A stretch of DNA of 64,000 nt from Streptomyces sp. A1136 (lineage in GTDB: Bacteria; Actinomycetota; Actinomycetes; Streptomycetales; Streptomycetaceae): contig NZ_SSBJ01000016.1 of NCBI RefSeq assembly GCF_004795055.1, positions 106,489 to 170,488 of the forward strand. Reading direction: 5' to 3'. The number at the start of each line of letters is the position of its first letter. Position 1 is the first letter of the stretch. Below are positions 1 to 7,941 of this stretch, in pieces. The notes under the pieces are model-generated. The model was not told the origin of the DNA. It ran no database searches and saw nothing but the letters and a program-made list of their open reading frames with translations. Position numbers and translations under genes: made by a program.

Positions 1-171
1 CCCCCGGATACGGATGGAGTTGCACGCCGGCGATCAGCCGGTTCAAGCGAGCCGGGGGACATGGGTGGCGTCCCGGCGGCAGTCGTGAAGATTTATCACG
101 TGCTTACGGGTGATCGAGAGGCCGGAATGTGGCGCACGGCACAGATAAACCGGGACATGAGGCGTGAAACA

Positions 172-202
172 GATCAGATCACCGCATCGCGGTGATCTGA
201 TC
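172..202 (-). terminator. Terminator-like hairpin after clpS/DUF2017
   Basis: Two perfect 14-base arms (GATCAGATCACCGC and its reverse complement) flank a 3-base loop. The hairpin lies about 60 bases past the DUF2017 stop on the minus strand and is followed on that strand by TGTTTC, a weak T-run. Bases 1-171 show no gene that I can support. Confidence 0.7.
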
Positions 203-261
203 GTTATCCGGATTTGAGCGTCCGCTGAGCGAACAACAGCGAAGGGCGGCCGGCGGCCGGC

Positions 262-870
262 TCAGAGGGTCTCGATGAGGCTCTCCTGAAGACCGCCGAG
301 CCACAGGTACGCCATCACCATGGGCTTGCGCGGATCGTCGTCCGGCAGCCGGAACAGCGCGGCGCTCTCGTCGTCCTCGGTGATCTCCAGCCGCGCCGCG
401 ATGGTCAGGCGCAGGTCGTTGAGCGCCCCGAGCCAGCGCAGCGGCAGCTCTCCGGTGAGCTCCAGCACGGCCGCGCCGTCGCCGACCGGTGCGAGGTCGT
501 TCAGGCTGTGGACGACCGCCAGGGCGTCCTCGCGCTTGCGGGTGCGCAGGTCGTTCTCCGTGAAGCGGCGGAACTCGGCCGAGCGGGCCTTCAGCTCCTC
601 GGCCTCGGCGCGCCGCAGGTCGTCCCGCGCGTCCGGGCCGGCCCCGTACGCGTCGGGGAAGAGGCGGGCGAGGGCCGGGTCGGCCGGGGGCTCGGTCGGG
701 CCGTCCGAGGCGAAGAGCACCGCCAGCGGGTCGGCGTCCGCCGCGGGTTCCGGCTCGCCCGGGCCGATCAGCTCCAGCAGTTGCACGGCCAGGGAACGCA
801 GGATGGAGATCTCGATGTCGTCGAGCGCGATCGCCGCGCCGCCGCTCTCGCGGGACTCGAAGGTGCCCAT
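262..870 (-). CDS. DUF2017 family protein
   Basis: A 202-residue acidic, mostly helical cytoplasmic protein of the actinobacterial DUF2017 family, whose biochemical role is unknown. The start is the ATG that overlaps the clpS stop (TGATG), so the two genes are translationally coupled; a longer in-frame reading exists but only runs through clpS in another frame. The product begins MGTFESRESGG and ends in a conserved-looking segment MVMAYLWLGGLQESLIETL. Constant pairing with clpS in actinobacteria suggests a job linked to Clp-dependent proteolysis, but this is inference from context only. No signal peptide or membrane segment is visible. Confidence 0.85.
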   Translation of the reverse strand: MGTFESRESGGAAIALDDIEISILRSLAVQLLELIGPGEPEPAADADPLAVLFASDGPTEPPADPALARLFPDAYGAGPDARDDLRRAEAEELKARSAEFRRFTENDLRTRKREDALAVVHSLNDLAPVGDGAAVLELTGELPLRWLGALNDLRLTIAARLEITEDDESAALFRLPDDDPRKPMVMAYLWLGGLQESLIETL

Positions 871-1184
871 CAGCCGCGGTCCTGCGACAGCGTCGCCCAC
901 AGCCCGTAGCCGTGCATGGCCTGCACGTCCCGTTCCATCTCCTCGCGGGTGCCGCTGGACACGACGGCCCGGCCCTTGTGGTGGACGTCGAGCATCAGCC
1001 GGTTCGCCTTGTCCTTGGGGTAGCCGAAGTACGCCTGGAACACGTACGTCACGTAGCTCATGAGGTTGACCGGGTCGTTGTGCACCAGGGTCACCCACGG
1101 GACGTCGGGTTCGGGGACCACGGAGGTCTCTTCGGCCGATTCGGTGCGTTCGATCTCAATGGGAGCAACACTCACCCGTCCCAT
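870..1184 (-). CDS. clpS: ATP-dependent Clp protease adaptor ClpS
   Basis: ClpS docks on the ClpA/ClpC unfoldase and delivers substrates with N-degron residues to ClpP. The 104-residue product has the core features of the family: VTLVHNDPVNLMSYVTYVF (the substrate-pocket HNDxxN region with the hydrophobic V/M residues), then HHKGRAVV and ERDVQAMHGYGLWAT near the end. The length is normal. I chose the ATG at 1184; an in-frame GTG three codons later and an ATG/CGT-context start nine codons earlier are also possible, and no start has a strong ribosome site. It is first in a two-gene operon with DUF2017 and divergent from pncB, with which it shares an 80-base promoter region. Confidence 0.93.
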   Translation of the reverse strand: MGRVSVAPIEIERTESAEETSVVPEPDVPWVTLVHNDPVNLMSYVTYVFQAYFGYPKDKANRLMLDVHHKGRAVVSSGTREEMERDVQAMHGYGLWATLSQDRG

Positions 1185-1222
1185 GCTGCCACTGTGACGG
1201 GTCCGTCGCACAAACCGGGCCT

Positions 1223-1257
1223 ACATCTCGTCACTTTGACGAGATGTGCGCTAGCAT
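1223..1257 (+). promoter_or_regulatory. pncB operator and leaderless promoter candidate
   Basis: A perfect 11-base inverted repeat (ACATCTCGTCA, 1223-1233, and its reverse complement, 1237-1247) with a 3-base spacer sits just upstream of pncB. A -10-like TAGCAT follows at 1252-1257, placing the transcript start close to the ATG at 1265, so the mRNA may be leaderless. The repeat covers the -35 area, as a repressor site would. The position before an NAD-salvage gene makes an NAD-responsive regulator (NrtR or NiaR type) an obvious guess, but the motif itself does not identify one. Confidence 0.6.
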
Positions 1258-1264
1258 CCGTGTC

Positions 1265-2593
1265 ATGAACCCTGCGGACCTGGGCCTGCCGGTGGACGTG
1301 CCGTCGACAGCGCTCTTCACGGACCATTACGAGCTCACGATGCTCCAGGCGGCGCTGGCGAACGGCACCGCGGACCGGCGTTCGGTCTTCGAGGTCTTCA
1401 CCCGGCGACTGCCCGAGGGGCGGCGCTACGGCGTGGTCGCGGGCACCGGGCGGGTCCTGGACGCGGTCGAGAACTTCCGCTTCGACGGCCAGGTCCTGGA
1501 GTTCCTGCGCGAGCGGGCCGTCGTCGACGCGCCGACGCTGGACTGGCTGGCCTCGTACCGCTTCTCGGGCGACATCTGGGGCTACCCGGAGGGCGAGGTC
1601 TACTTCCCCGGCTCGCCCGTTCTGCGGGTCGAGGGCAGCTTCGCCGAGTGCGTGCTGCTGGAGACCGTCGTCCTGTCGATCCTCAACCACGACTCGGCGA
1701 TCGCCGCCGCCGCCTCCCGGATGGCCTCGGCCGCGGGCGGCCGGCCGCTGATCGAGATGGGCGCCCGGCGCACGCACGAGTTGGCGGCCGTCGCGGCCTC
1801 GCGCGCCGCGTACGTCGGCGGCTTCACCTCCACCTCGGACCTGGCGGCCGGCTTCCGCTACGGGATTCCCACGGTCGGCACGAGCGCGCACGCCTTCACC
1901 CTGGTGCACGACAGCGAGCGCGACGCCTTCACCGCGCAGGTGGCCTCGCTGGGCGGCGGCACCACCCTGCTGGTGGACACCTACGACGTCGCGGAGGCTG
2001 TGCGGACGGCCGTCGAGGTCGCCGGGACGGGACTGGGCGCGGTGCGCATCGACTCCGGGGACCTCTTGTTGGTGGCGCACCGGGTGCGGCACCAGCTGGA
2101 CGAGCTGGGGGCGACGGGCACCCGGATCGTGGTCACCTCCGACCTGGACGAGTACGCGATCGCCTCGCTGGCGGCGGCGCCCGTGGACGCCTACGGGGTC
2201 GGCACCCAGTTGGTGACCGGCAGCGGGCACCCGACGTGCTCGATGGTCTACAAGCTGGTGGCGCGGGCCGCGTCGGCGGACCCGAAGGCGCCCTTGCTGC
2301 CGGTCGCCAAGAAGTCCTCGGGCGGCAAGACCTCGCTCGGGGGCCGCAAATGGGCGGCCCGCCGGCTGGACTCCGAGGGCGTCGCGGAGGCGGAGGTCGT
2401 GGGCGTGGGCCCGGTGCCGACGGCCCTCGCGGACCGACAGCTCCTGGTCCAGCTGGTCAAGGGCGGGGAGGTCGTGGCCCGGGAACCCCTGGAGGCGGCC
2501 CGCGACCGCCACGTCGCGGCCCGCTCGGGCCTGCCGCTGTCCGCGACGCAGCTCTCGCGCGGCGAGGCCGTGATCCCGACCGAGTACGCGTAG
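1265..2593 (+). CDS. pncB: Nicotinate phosphoribosyltransferase
   Basis: Converts nicotinate, PRPP and ATP to nicotinate mononucleotide in the Preiss-Handler branch of NAD salvage; cytoplasmic. The 442-residue length fits the family. Visible motifs are TALFTDHYELTMLQAAL near residues 13-29 (start of the phosphoribosyltransferase fold), FEVFTRRLPEGRRY, the Arg/His-containing EMGARRTHE segment near 165, GTSAHAF near 200, RIDSGDL near 260 and KKSSGGKTS in the C-terminal third. The ATG at 1265 is used because a -10-like element ends seven bases before it. pncA follows on the same strand 168 bases later, so the pair takes nicotinamide to nicotinate mononucleotide. Confidence 0.95.
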   Translation: MNPADLGLPVDVPSTALFTDHYELTMLQAALANGTADRRSVFEVFTRRLPEGRRYGVVAGTGRVLDAVENFRFDGQVLEFLRERAVVDAPTLDWLASYRFSGDIWGYPEGEVYFPGSPVLRVEGSFAECVLLETVVLSILNHDSAIAAAASRMASAAGGRPLIEMGARRTHELAAVAASRAAYVGGFTSTSDLAAGFRYGIPTVGTSAHAFTLVHDSERDAFTAQVASLGGGTTLLVDTYDVAEAVRTAVEVAGTGLGAVRIDSGDLLLVAHRVRHQLDELGATGTRIVVTSDLDEYAIASLAAAPVDAYGVGTQLVTGSGHPTCSMVYKLVARAASADPKAPLLPVAKKSSGGKTSLGGRKWAARRLDSEGVAEAEVVGVGPVPTALADRQLLVQLVKGGEVVAREPLEAARDRHVAARSGLPLSATQLSRGEAVIPTEYA

Positions 2594-2648
2594 TCGCCCC
2601 GCGTACCGGGCCGGGGTCCCGTCCCCGGCCCGGTACGGGCGGGGCGAC
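2593..2648 (+). terminator. Strong hairpin between pncB and pncA
   Basis: The arm GTCGCCCCGC followed by GTACCGGGCCGGGG pairs with matching segments downstream around a six-base loop. It starts right at the pncB stop. There is no T-run, so it could act as a terminator, an attenuator or a 3'-end stabiliser that separates pncB and pncA expression. Confidence 0.6.
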
Positions 2649-2761
2649 CGCGACCTCGGCGGCGTTTGAGGCGCGGGGGTACGGGGGCAGGGCACCGGCA
2701 CGGTGGGGAAGAGCCCCGCGGGGTACCGCCCCACCACACATCACAGCGAAGGGCACGCGAC

Positions 2762-3364
2762 ATGCACCGCGCACTGATCGTCGTCGACGTACAGAACGAC
2801 TTCTGCGAAGGCGGCAGCCTCGCGGTCACCGGCGGGGCGGACGTCGCCGCCGCCATCACGGAACTGATCGGGCAGGCCACCCCGGGCTACCGGCACGTCG
2901 TCGCCACGCGCGACCACCACATCGACCCCGGCCCGCACTTCGCGCACCCGCCGGCCGAGCCGAACTACGAGACGTCCTGGCCGGTGCACTGCGTCGCCGG
3001 GACCGAGGGCGTCGGCTTCCACCCGAACTTCGCCCCGGCGGTGGCCTCCGGCGCCGTCGCCGCCGTCTTCGACAAGGGGGCCTACGAGGCCGCGTACAGC
3101 GGCTTCGAGGGCCGGGACGAGAACGACGCCGGCCTCGCCGACTGGCTGCGGGAGCGGGGCGTCACGGAGGTCGACGTGGTGGGCATCGCCACCGACCACT
3201 GCGTGCGGGCCACCGCCCTCGACGCGGCCCGCGAGGGTTTCCGTACGCACGTCCTGCTCGACCTCACGGCGGGCGTGGCCCCGCACACCACCGCACGAGC
3301 CCTGGAGGACCTCCGCGCGGCCGGGGTGCACCTGACCGGCACCCCGGTGGTCGCAGGCGCGTAG
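2762..3364 (+). CDS. pncA: Nicotinamidase (isochorismatase-like hydrolase)
   Basis: Hydrolyses nicotinamide to nicotinate and ammonia, feeding PncB. The 200-residue product has the full catalytic triad of nicotinamidases: Asp9 in VVDVQNDF, Lys105 in FDKGAYEAAYSGF and Cys147 in GIATDHCVRAT. The metal-site region TRDHHIDPGPHF is near residue 50. The ATG at 2762 follows AAGGG with about nine bases spacing. Its GYSGF-type loop (AAYSGF) and cis-peptide region GIATDHC argue for nicotinamidase over other isochorismatase-fold hydrolases, and the pncB neighbour supports this. Confidence 0.93.
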   Translation: MHRALIVVDVQNDFCEGGSLAVTGGADVAAAITELIGQATPGYRHVVATRDHHIDPGPHFAHPPAEPNYETSWPVHCVAGTEGVGFHPNFAPAVASGAVAAVFDKGAYEAAYSGFEGRDENDAGLADWLRERGVTEVDVVGIATDHCVRATALDAAREGFRTHVLLDLTAGVAPHTTARALEDLRAAGVHLTGTPVVAGA

Positions 3365-3436
3365 CGGGCCGCCAGAGGGCGCCTGGGCGGCGGGGCGCCC
3401 CCTGCGCCCCCGGCCAGGGAGGGCGGCTGCGAGGCC

Positions 3437-3742
3437 CTAGGCGCCCCGCAGCAGGGCGCCGATCGGGTGCCAGAGCTCTTGGGCCCGGTCGGGGGTGCAA
3501 CGCCACAGGAGGCCGTCCGGGTGGTGGAGGACGGCGGTGACCTCGTCGGGGGTCGGCGGGTGGGCGTTGCCGCGCAGGTAGACGGCGCGCATGCCGAGGT
3601 TCCGCAGCCTGGTCAGGGCGCGGGCCCGGTTCGCGGCGTGCACGAGCACCCGGACGTTTCCGCCCTCGCCGGAGGGCCTCGGCAGCATGAGCGCGACCAC
3701 CACGCTGCCGCCGGGCAGTCTCACGAATCCCCCACCGGGCAT
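3437..3742 (-). CDS. Conserved hypothetical protein
   Basis: A 101-residue protein that I do not recognise beyond a resemblance to small actinobacterial hypothetical proteins. It starts at the ATG (MPGGGFVRLPGG) preceded by GGGGGAG at nine bases; a TTG seven codons earlier is less likely. The N-terminal part, with VVVALMLPRPSG, looks like a beta strand-rich head, and the middle HAANRARALTRLRNLGMRAVYLRGN suggests a helix-strand unit. There is no signal peptide or cysteine. It is convergent with pncA and codirectional with the M6 protease upstream, from which a hairpin separates it. Confidence 0.65.
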   Translation of the reverse strand: MPGGGFVRLPGGSVVVALMLPRPSGEGGNVRVLVHAANRARALTRLRNLGMRAVYLRGNAHPPTPDEVTAVLHHPDGLLWRCTPDRAQELWHPIGALLRGA

Positions 3743-3793
3743 GATCTTCAGCTCCCCCGTCAATAAGACAACTTCCGACCCGCATCTAAACGC

Positions 3794-3829
3794 GATCGGC
3801 CGCCGCCCGCTAGAGGGCGACGGCCGATC
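3794..3829 (-). terminator. Hairpin after the M6 protease gene
   Basis: Fifteen-base arms starting GATCGGCCG, with one mismatch and a six-base loop, lie about 30 bases past the protease stop on the minus strand. The run after the stem on that strand is GCGTTTAG. It fits a factor-independent terminator of the usual streptomycete T-poor kind. Confidence 0.65.
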
Positions 3830-3855
3830 ATGCTTTGACCTGCGATTTTGCCGGA

Positions 3856-6267
3856 CTACTTGGCGGCGGGACCGACCTCGACCGTCATCTGGAGACCGTC
3901 GTACGGCTCCTTGACGATCTTGATCTTGGTGTTGGTGTCAGTGGTCTTCACCGAACCGGTCGGGTTCTCGTCGTAGAAGTACTTGCCCTTGTGGTCGTCG
4001 AAGACGAGGTTCGCGGGCTTCGGCTTGAGGAACAGCGCCTCACCGTTCTTGTGCAGCGTGAAGGCGTCCGTCGAGTAGGCGCTGAACGTCGCGTCGTACG
4101 GCTGGATCTTGTTCCGCAGCAGGGTGCCGTCCGCCCACTTCATCGGCTTGGCGTTGGCGTCGATCGGCAGGATCAGACCCGAGCCCGGGTGCTGGCTCGT
4201 GTTGTTGTCCTTCTGGGAGGTGTCCCAGAGCCAGACCAGCAGACCGTCCTGGTAGGGGTAGTGCTCCACCCAGTTCGGCTTGGTGTTGGCGAAGCCGAAG
4301 TTGTACGGGCCGACCTTGAGGGTCGAGTCGTACGAGACGTAGCGACGGTTCTCCGCCAGGTAGTACTGCGCGTACTCCTTGGTGAAGCCGGCGCCGACCC
4401 GGGAGAAGCCCTTGCCGGTCCAGCCGTTGTCGCCGTTCTCGGCGCCGTCGGTGAACAGCGCGGAGCCGTCCGCGGTGAGGGTGATGGCGTCGGCCGTGAA
4501 GCCCTTGCCGCCCGCGCCGCCGTCCGTCTGGTAGCGGAAGCGGAGGTCGATCTTCTTGCCCGCGTAGGCGTCGAGCGGGAAGTTCAGCTGCTTCCAGGCG
4601 CCGGAGACACCGGTCAGCGAGGGGGCGCCGGAGGCGTCGGCCGGGATGGCCGCACCGTCGGCGGTGCCGGCGAGGGGCGTCCAGGTGGCGCCGCCGTCCG
4701 TGGACACCTCGGTGTACAGGAAGTCGTAGTCCTGCTCGATGTCCCACCAGCCCTTGAGGGACAGGGCGGCGGAGGACTTGCCGGTCAGGTCGACCGAGCG
4801 GGTCAGGGTGTTCTTGAGGTCGTCACCCATGTTGCTCCACCACTGCGAGGAGCCCTCGGCGGGAGCGACGATGTCCGTCTTGACCTGCTTCTTCGGCAGC
4901 TCGACGAGCAGACCCTGCTTGTCCTTGGTGTTGTACTCGGCGACGCCCAGCTTGTGGGTGGACTTCGTCGCGGCCTTGGCCTTGTCGTAGTTCAGCCAGC
5001 CCAGCTGGAGCTTGCTCCAGGCGTCCATGTCGCCCGGGAGGTTGCCTATGGAGTCCTTGCCGTCGCCGAGCCAGGAGCCCGCCGACATCAGGGACCAGAA
5101 GCCGACGCTGTTGTCGCCGCCGCCGGAGGTGTCGTAGAGGTCCGGCAGACCGAGGTCGTGGCCGTACTCGTGCGCGAAGACGCCGAGGCCGCCGTTCTCC
5201 GGCTGCATCGTGTAGTCGCCGACCCAGATGCCGGTGTCGCCGATCTGCGTGCCGCCGGCCTTGTTGTTCGCCGGGCCGGTCTTGCCGACATCGGTGCCGT
5301 AGGCGTACCAACGGTGCGCCCACAGGGCGTTGGTGCCCTGCACGCCGCCGCCGGCCGACTCGTCCTCGCCCGCGTGGACGATCTGGAAGTGGTCGATGTA
5401 GCCGTCGGGCTCGTTGAAGTTGCCGTCGCCGTCGTAGTCGTTGCGGTCCCACTGGTCGTACTGCGCCAGGGTCGCCTTGATCTCGGCGTCGGTCTTGCCG
5501 GCCTTCTTCTGGGCGTCGACCCAGGCGTTGACGCCGTCCTTGACGGTGTCCCAGACGTTGGAGCAGTTCGTCTGGCCGCAGTAGTTCGAGCCGTAACGGG
5601 CCTCGTTGTACGGGATCTTGACCCAGTCGGCGACCTGGCCGTCGACCGAGTAGCGACCCGAGGAGGTCTTCTCGTAGTAGGTCTTCAGCGAGTTCTTGCC
5701 CTGGCCGGTACCGAAGTACAGGTCCTGGAAGTAGTCCCGGCTGAAGTCCTTGCGCCAGGCCGTGCTGTTGTTCGTCGCGCGGTCCGGCTGCGCGATCGTG
5801 TTGTGCGCGGGCCCCGGGGTACCGCCGTACTTCGGCGCCGGCGGCTTGGGACCGTTGGGGCCGTCCGGGTCGTACATGGTCGTGTTGTCGACCTGGTCGC
5901 CGAACTCGACGAGGATCGTGAAGATCTTGTCGGTCTTCTCGCGACCCAGCTCGACGTACTTCTTGTCGTCCAGCTTGACGACCTTGGAGGCCCCGCGCTG
6001 CTCGACGGCCTTCTTGCCGCTCAGCACCTGGTCGAGGGCGGCCTCGCGCGCCTGCGCCTGCTGCTTGCTGAACGGGCCGGGCAGGTCGTGCTTGACCTGC
6101 TCCTTCGCCGCAGCGGTCGGGTCCTGACGCTCCGCTGCGGGTGCGCCACCCCAACTCGTGTCCGCTTGTGCCGTGGTGAAGAAGGCGCCCGCGGCCGCGG
6201 TCGCGGCCAGCGTCACGGCGATTGCCGCGCCGCGCAGCGCACGCCTTCCCTTGGAGTTGCCGGTCAC
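3856..6267 (-). CDS. Secreted M6 family metalloprotease (immune inhibitor A type)
   Basis: An 803-residue exported zinc protease of the immune inhibitor A family, which in bacilli degrades host antibacterial peptides and matrix proteins. The N-terminus (GNSKGRRALRG then a hydrophobic stretch ending TTAQA near residue 34) is a signal peptide. The zinc site HEYGHDLGLPD lies near residue 365, giving the HExxHxxGxxD ligand set with the catalytic Glu. An acidic DYDGDGNF segment could bind calcium. The C-terminal 350 residues are beta-rich with lectin-like strands. The start is a GTG at 6267 behind GGGAGGGG; the open frame extends upstream but that part is basic and non-secretory. In Streptomyces such proteases are commonly developmentally regulated; that is family knowledge, not seen here. 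Confidence 0.92.
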   Translation of the reverse strand: MTGNSKGRRALRGAAIAVTLAATAAAGAFFTTAQADTSWGGAPAAERQDPTAAAKEQVKHDLPGPFSKQQAQAREAALDQVLSGKKAVEQRGASKVVKLDDKKYVELGREKTDKIFTILVEFGDQVDNTTMYDPDGPNGPKPPAPKYGGTPGPAHNTIAQPDRATNNSTAWRKDFSRDYFQDLYFGTGQGKNSLKTYYEKTSSGRYSVDGQVADWVKIPYNEARYGSNYCGQTNCSNVWDTVKDGVNAWVDAQKKAGKTDAEIKATLAQYDQWDRNDYDGDGNFNEPDGYIDHFQIVHAGEDESAGGGVQGTNALWAHRWYAYGTDVGKTGPANNKAGGTQIGDTGIWVGDYTMQPENGGLGVFAHEYGHDLGLPDLYDTSGGGDNSVGFWSLMSAGSWLGDGKDSIGNLPGDMDAWSKLQLGWLNYDKAKAATKSTHKLGVAEYNTKDKQGLLVELPKKQVKTDIVAPAEGSSQWWSNMGDDLKNTLTRSVDLTGKSSAALSLKGWWDIEQDYDFLYTEVSTDGGATWTPLAGTADGAAIPADASGAPSLTGVSGAWKQLNFPLDAYAGKKIDLRFRYQTDGGAGGKGFTADAITLTADGSALFTDGAENGDNGWTGKGFSRVGAGFTKEYAQYYLAENRRYVSYDSTLKVGPYNFGFANTKPNWVEHYPYQDGLLVWLWDTSQKDNNTSQHPGSGLILPIDANAKPMKWADGTLLRNKIQPYDATFSAYSTDAFTLHKNGEALFLKPKPANLVFDDHKGKYFYDENPTGSVKTTDTNTKIKIVKEPYDGLQMTVEVGPAAK

Positions 6268-6702
6268 TTGATGTCGTTCCCCTCCCGCGGCCGCAGCGTT
6301 GGTCGGAACGTCTCCAAAGGAGTGGGGGGTTCCGCGCGGCGCGCGTCTCAAGTGACGACATTTGACCGGAGAGACGCGAGAAAAGACAGACCTTGACTTG
6401 TTCCTTACAAGTGCACTATGCGGGCAAGGAGTTCCGCTATTCGGACGTTCGTCGCCAGTCGGGGCGAAGGGGCGCTTCCCGACCTCCACACGCCCCTGGA
6501 GTCATACCGGAGGACGGCCGGAGAACCACCCGGGGATGCACGGGAAATGACGCCGTGCGCCCCCCGTGCTCCCGCGCGAAGCCACCCTCCGGTTAGGGCA
6601 CGCTTACTGACGGTTCCTCTCGGGCATGCCCCGTCGTAGAGTCTCTTGACGCGCGACGAGTTGAGCCGACTCTCCCTCACCGCCTTGAGGACGGATACCG
6701 CC
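6268..6702. other. Divergent intergenic region, 435 bases
   Basis: It separates the minus-strand M6 protease from a plus-strand membrane protein. It is less GC-rich than its flanks between 6350 and 6430. A plus-strand promoter candidate is TTGACT (6393-6398) with TATGCG (6417-6422) at 18 bases spacing. I see no convincing gene, RNA or repeat in it. Confidence 0.5.
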
Positions 6703-7002
6703 ATGCCGCGTCCGACTGCCGCACAGCTCGCCTACGGCTCCGCCACCGTCATCGTGTCGACGATCGCCATGCTGCTGCTGTCGCAGACGAGCACGGGGAT
6801 CGGGATCGCGGTCATCTCCGCCGCCGCGCTCGCCCTCGGACTACTCGTCGCGCTCACCGTGCCCATCCCCCGCCGGCGCGGCAGGCACGCCGCCGGACGG
6901 TCCGCCGCGGCGCCGACGGCGACCGAACTCCCCCTCGACGCGCCCTCGCGGGCGCGGGTCCCCGAGCCGAGGGCCGCCTCCGAGCACCCCGTGCACCACT
7001 GA
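6703..7002 (+). CDS. Small two-helix membrane protein
   Basis: A 99-residue protein with two membrane segments, about residues 9-26 (GSATVIVSTIAMLLLSQ) and 30-50 (GIGIAVISAAALALGLLVAL), followed by a basic, disordered tail that ends in HPVHH. The ATG at 6703 follows GAGGA. I do not recognise a function. Positive charges after the second helix (PRRRGRH) suggest that the tail is cytoplasmic. It is convergent with the RDD gene downstream. Confidence 0.7.
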   Translation: MPRPTAAQLAYGSATVIVSTIAMLLLSQTSTGIGIAVISAAALALGLLVALTVPIPRRRGRHAAGRSAAAPTATELPLDAPSRARVPEPRAASEHPVHH

Positions 7003-7083
7003 GCCCGGGCGTACGGCGGCGCGGACGACCGGTCCCCGAGGGGACGGCCGCCCGCACCGGTCGCCGTGACGGGCCCGAAGGGC

Positions 7084-7809
7084 TCAGGCCGAGCGCACCA
7101 CCACCGTCTTCGCCACCTTGTCGTGCAGCCCCTGCTTGTACGGCTTGTCGATCAGCATCGACACGATCAGCGCGAGCGGCCACAGGCAGAAGCAACAGAT
7201 CAGCGTCGGCACCCACAGCACCGCGCCGCGGCTGAGCGCGGCTCCGGAGGGCGGCACGCTGCCGTCGTTGAGCATCGCGACGCGCAGCCCCAGCAGCCGC
7301 TTGCCGACGGTCTGGCCGTTCTTCTTGGTGAACCACCAGTCGTAGCCGACGTACGCGAGGATCGAGATCAGCGTCCAGAGCAGACCGCTGCCGTTGTACG
7401 ACTTGGTGATGACCTCGGTGACGTCCTCGCCCTTGCCCGTGTCGACGGCGTACCTGCGGGAGCCGAACGGCAACTGGATGAGGAACAGCGGGACCGCGAC
7501 GATGATCAGGTCGATGATCCGCGCGCCGAGCCGCTTGCCGAAGTCCGCGAGCGGGGGCATGCCCGCGAGGGGGTCCGGCACCCCGTACGGGTGCCCGGCG
7601 CCGCCGCTGCCGTTGTACGGGGGCGGCGGGGGCGGATAGCCCCCGCCGCCGGGTCCACCGGGTCCGCCGGTGGGCGGGGGGTACCCGCCGCTGCCGGGCG
7701 GCGGCGAACCGTACGGCGAACCGCCCGACGGCGGCGTCGGTTCCTGGGGCCTCTTGCGGAACGGGTCGTCCTCGGGCGGCTGGTCCGGCGGCGGCTGATC
7801 GGTGCTCAT
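7084..7809 (-). CDS. RDD family membrane protein
   Basis: A 242-residue protein with a Pro/Gly-rich N-terminal 80 residues and an RDD domain from about residue 88 (FGKRLGARIIDLIIVAVPL, carrying the RxxD signature). Three hydrophobic segments follow: the first near 97-115, one in LLWTLISILAYVGYDWWF, and one in WVPTLICCFCLWPLALIVSML. The RDD family includes Na+(Li+)/H+ antiport and uncharacterised accessory proteins. The segment KKNGQTVGKRLLGLRV is typical of the family. It is transcribed in the same direction as the next RDD gene upstream, and the two C-termini share the pattern LHDKVAKT/WHDKAAKT, so they are probably an ancient duplication. Confidence 0.88.
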   Translation of the reverse strand: MSTDQPPPDQPPEDDPFRKRPQEPTPPSGGSPYGSPPPGSGGYPPPTGGPGGPGGGGYPPPPPPYNGSGGAGHPYGVPDPLAGMPPLADFGKRLGARIIDLIIVAVPLFLIQLPFGSRRYAVDTGKGEDVTEVITKSYNGSGLLWTLISILAYVGYDWWFTKKNGQTVGKRLLGLRVAMLNDGSVPPSGAALSRGAVLWVPTLICCFCLWPLALIVSMLIDKPYKQGLHDKVAKTVVVRSA

Positions 7810-7941
7810 GGCCCGAGTCGACCCCGGACGCGCGCACCCCGCAACGGGACGGCGTCCGTCCGGGGGGCGACGGTCCCCCGGGCAGGCCCCGCCGGGCCGC
7901 ACCGGGGGCGAGGCGGGGCCTCGGGAAGCCGCCCGCCAGGC

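Noticed and set aside
262..1098. 278-codon reading of the DUF2017 gene
   Set aside because: The first 76 codons lie inside clpS and have no family resemblance; the coupled ATG at 870 is a better start.
6418..6639. Short plus-strand frames upstream of the small membrane protein
   Set aside because: No ribosome site, no hydrophobic or domain features; they look like chance frames in GC-rich DNA.
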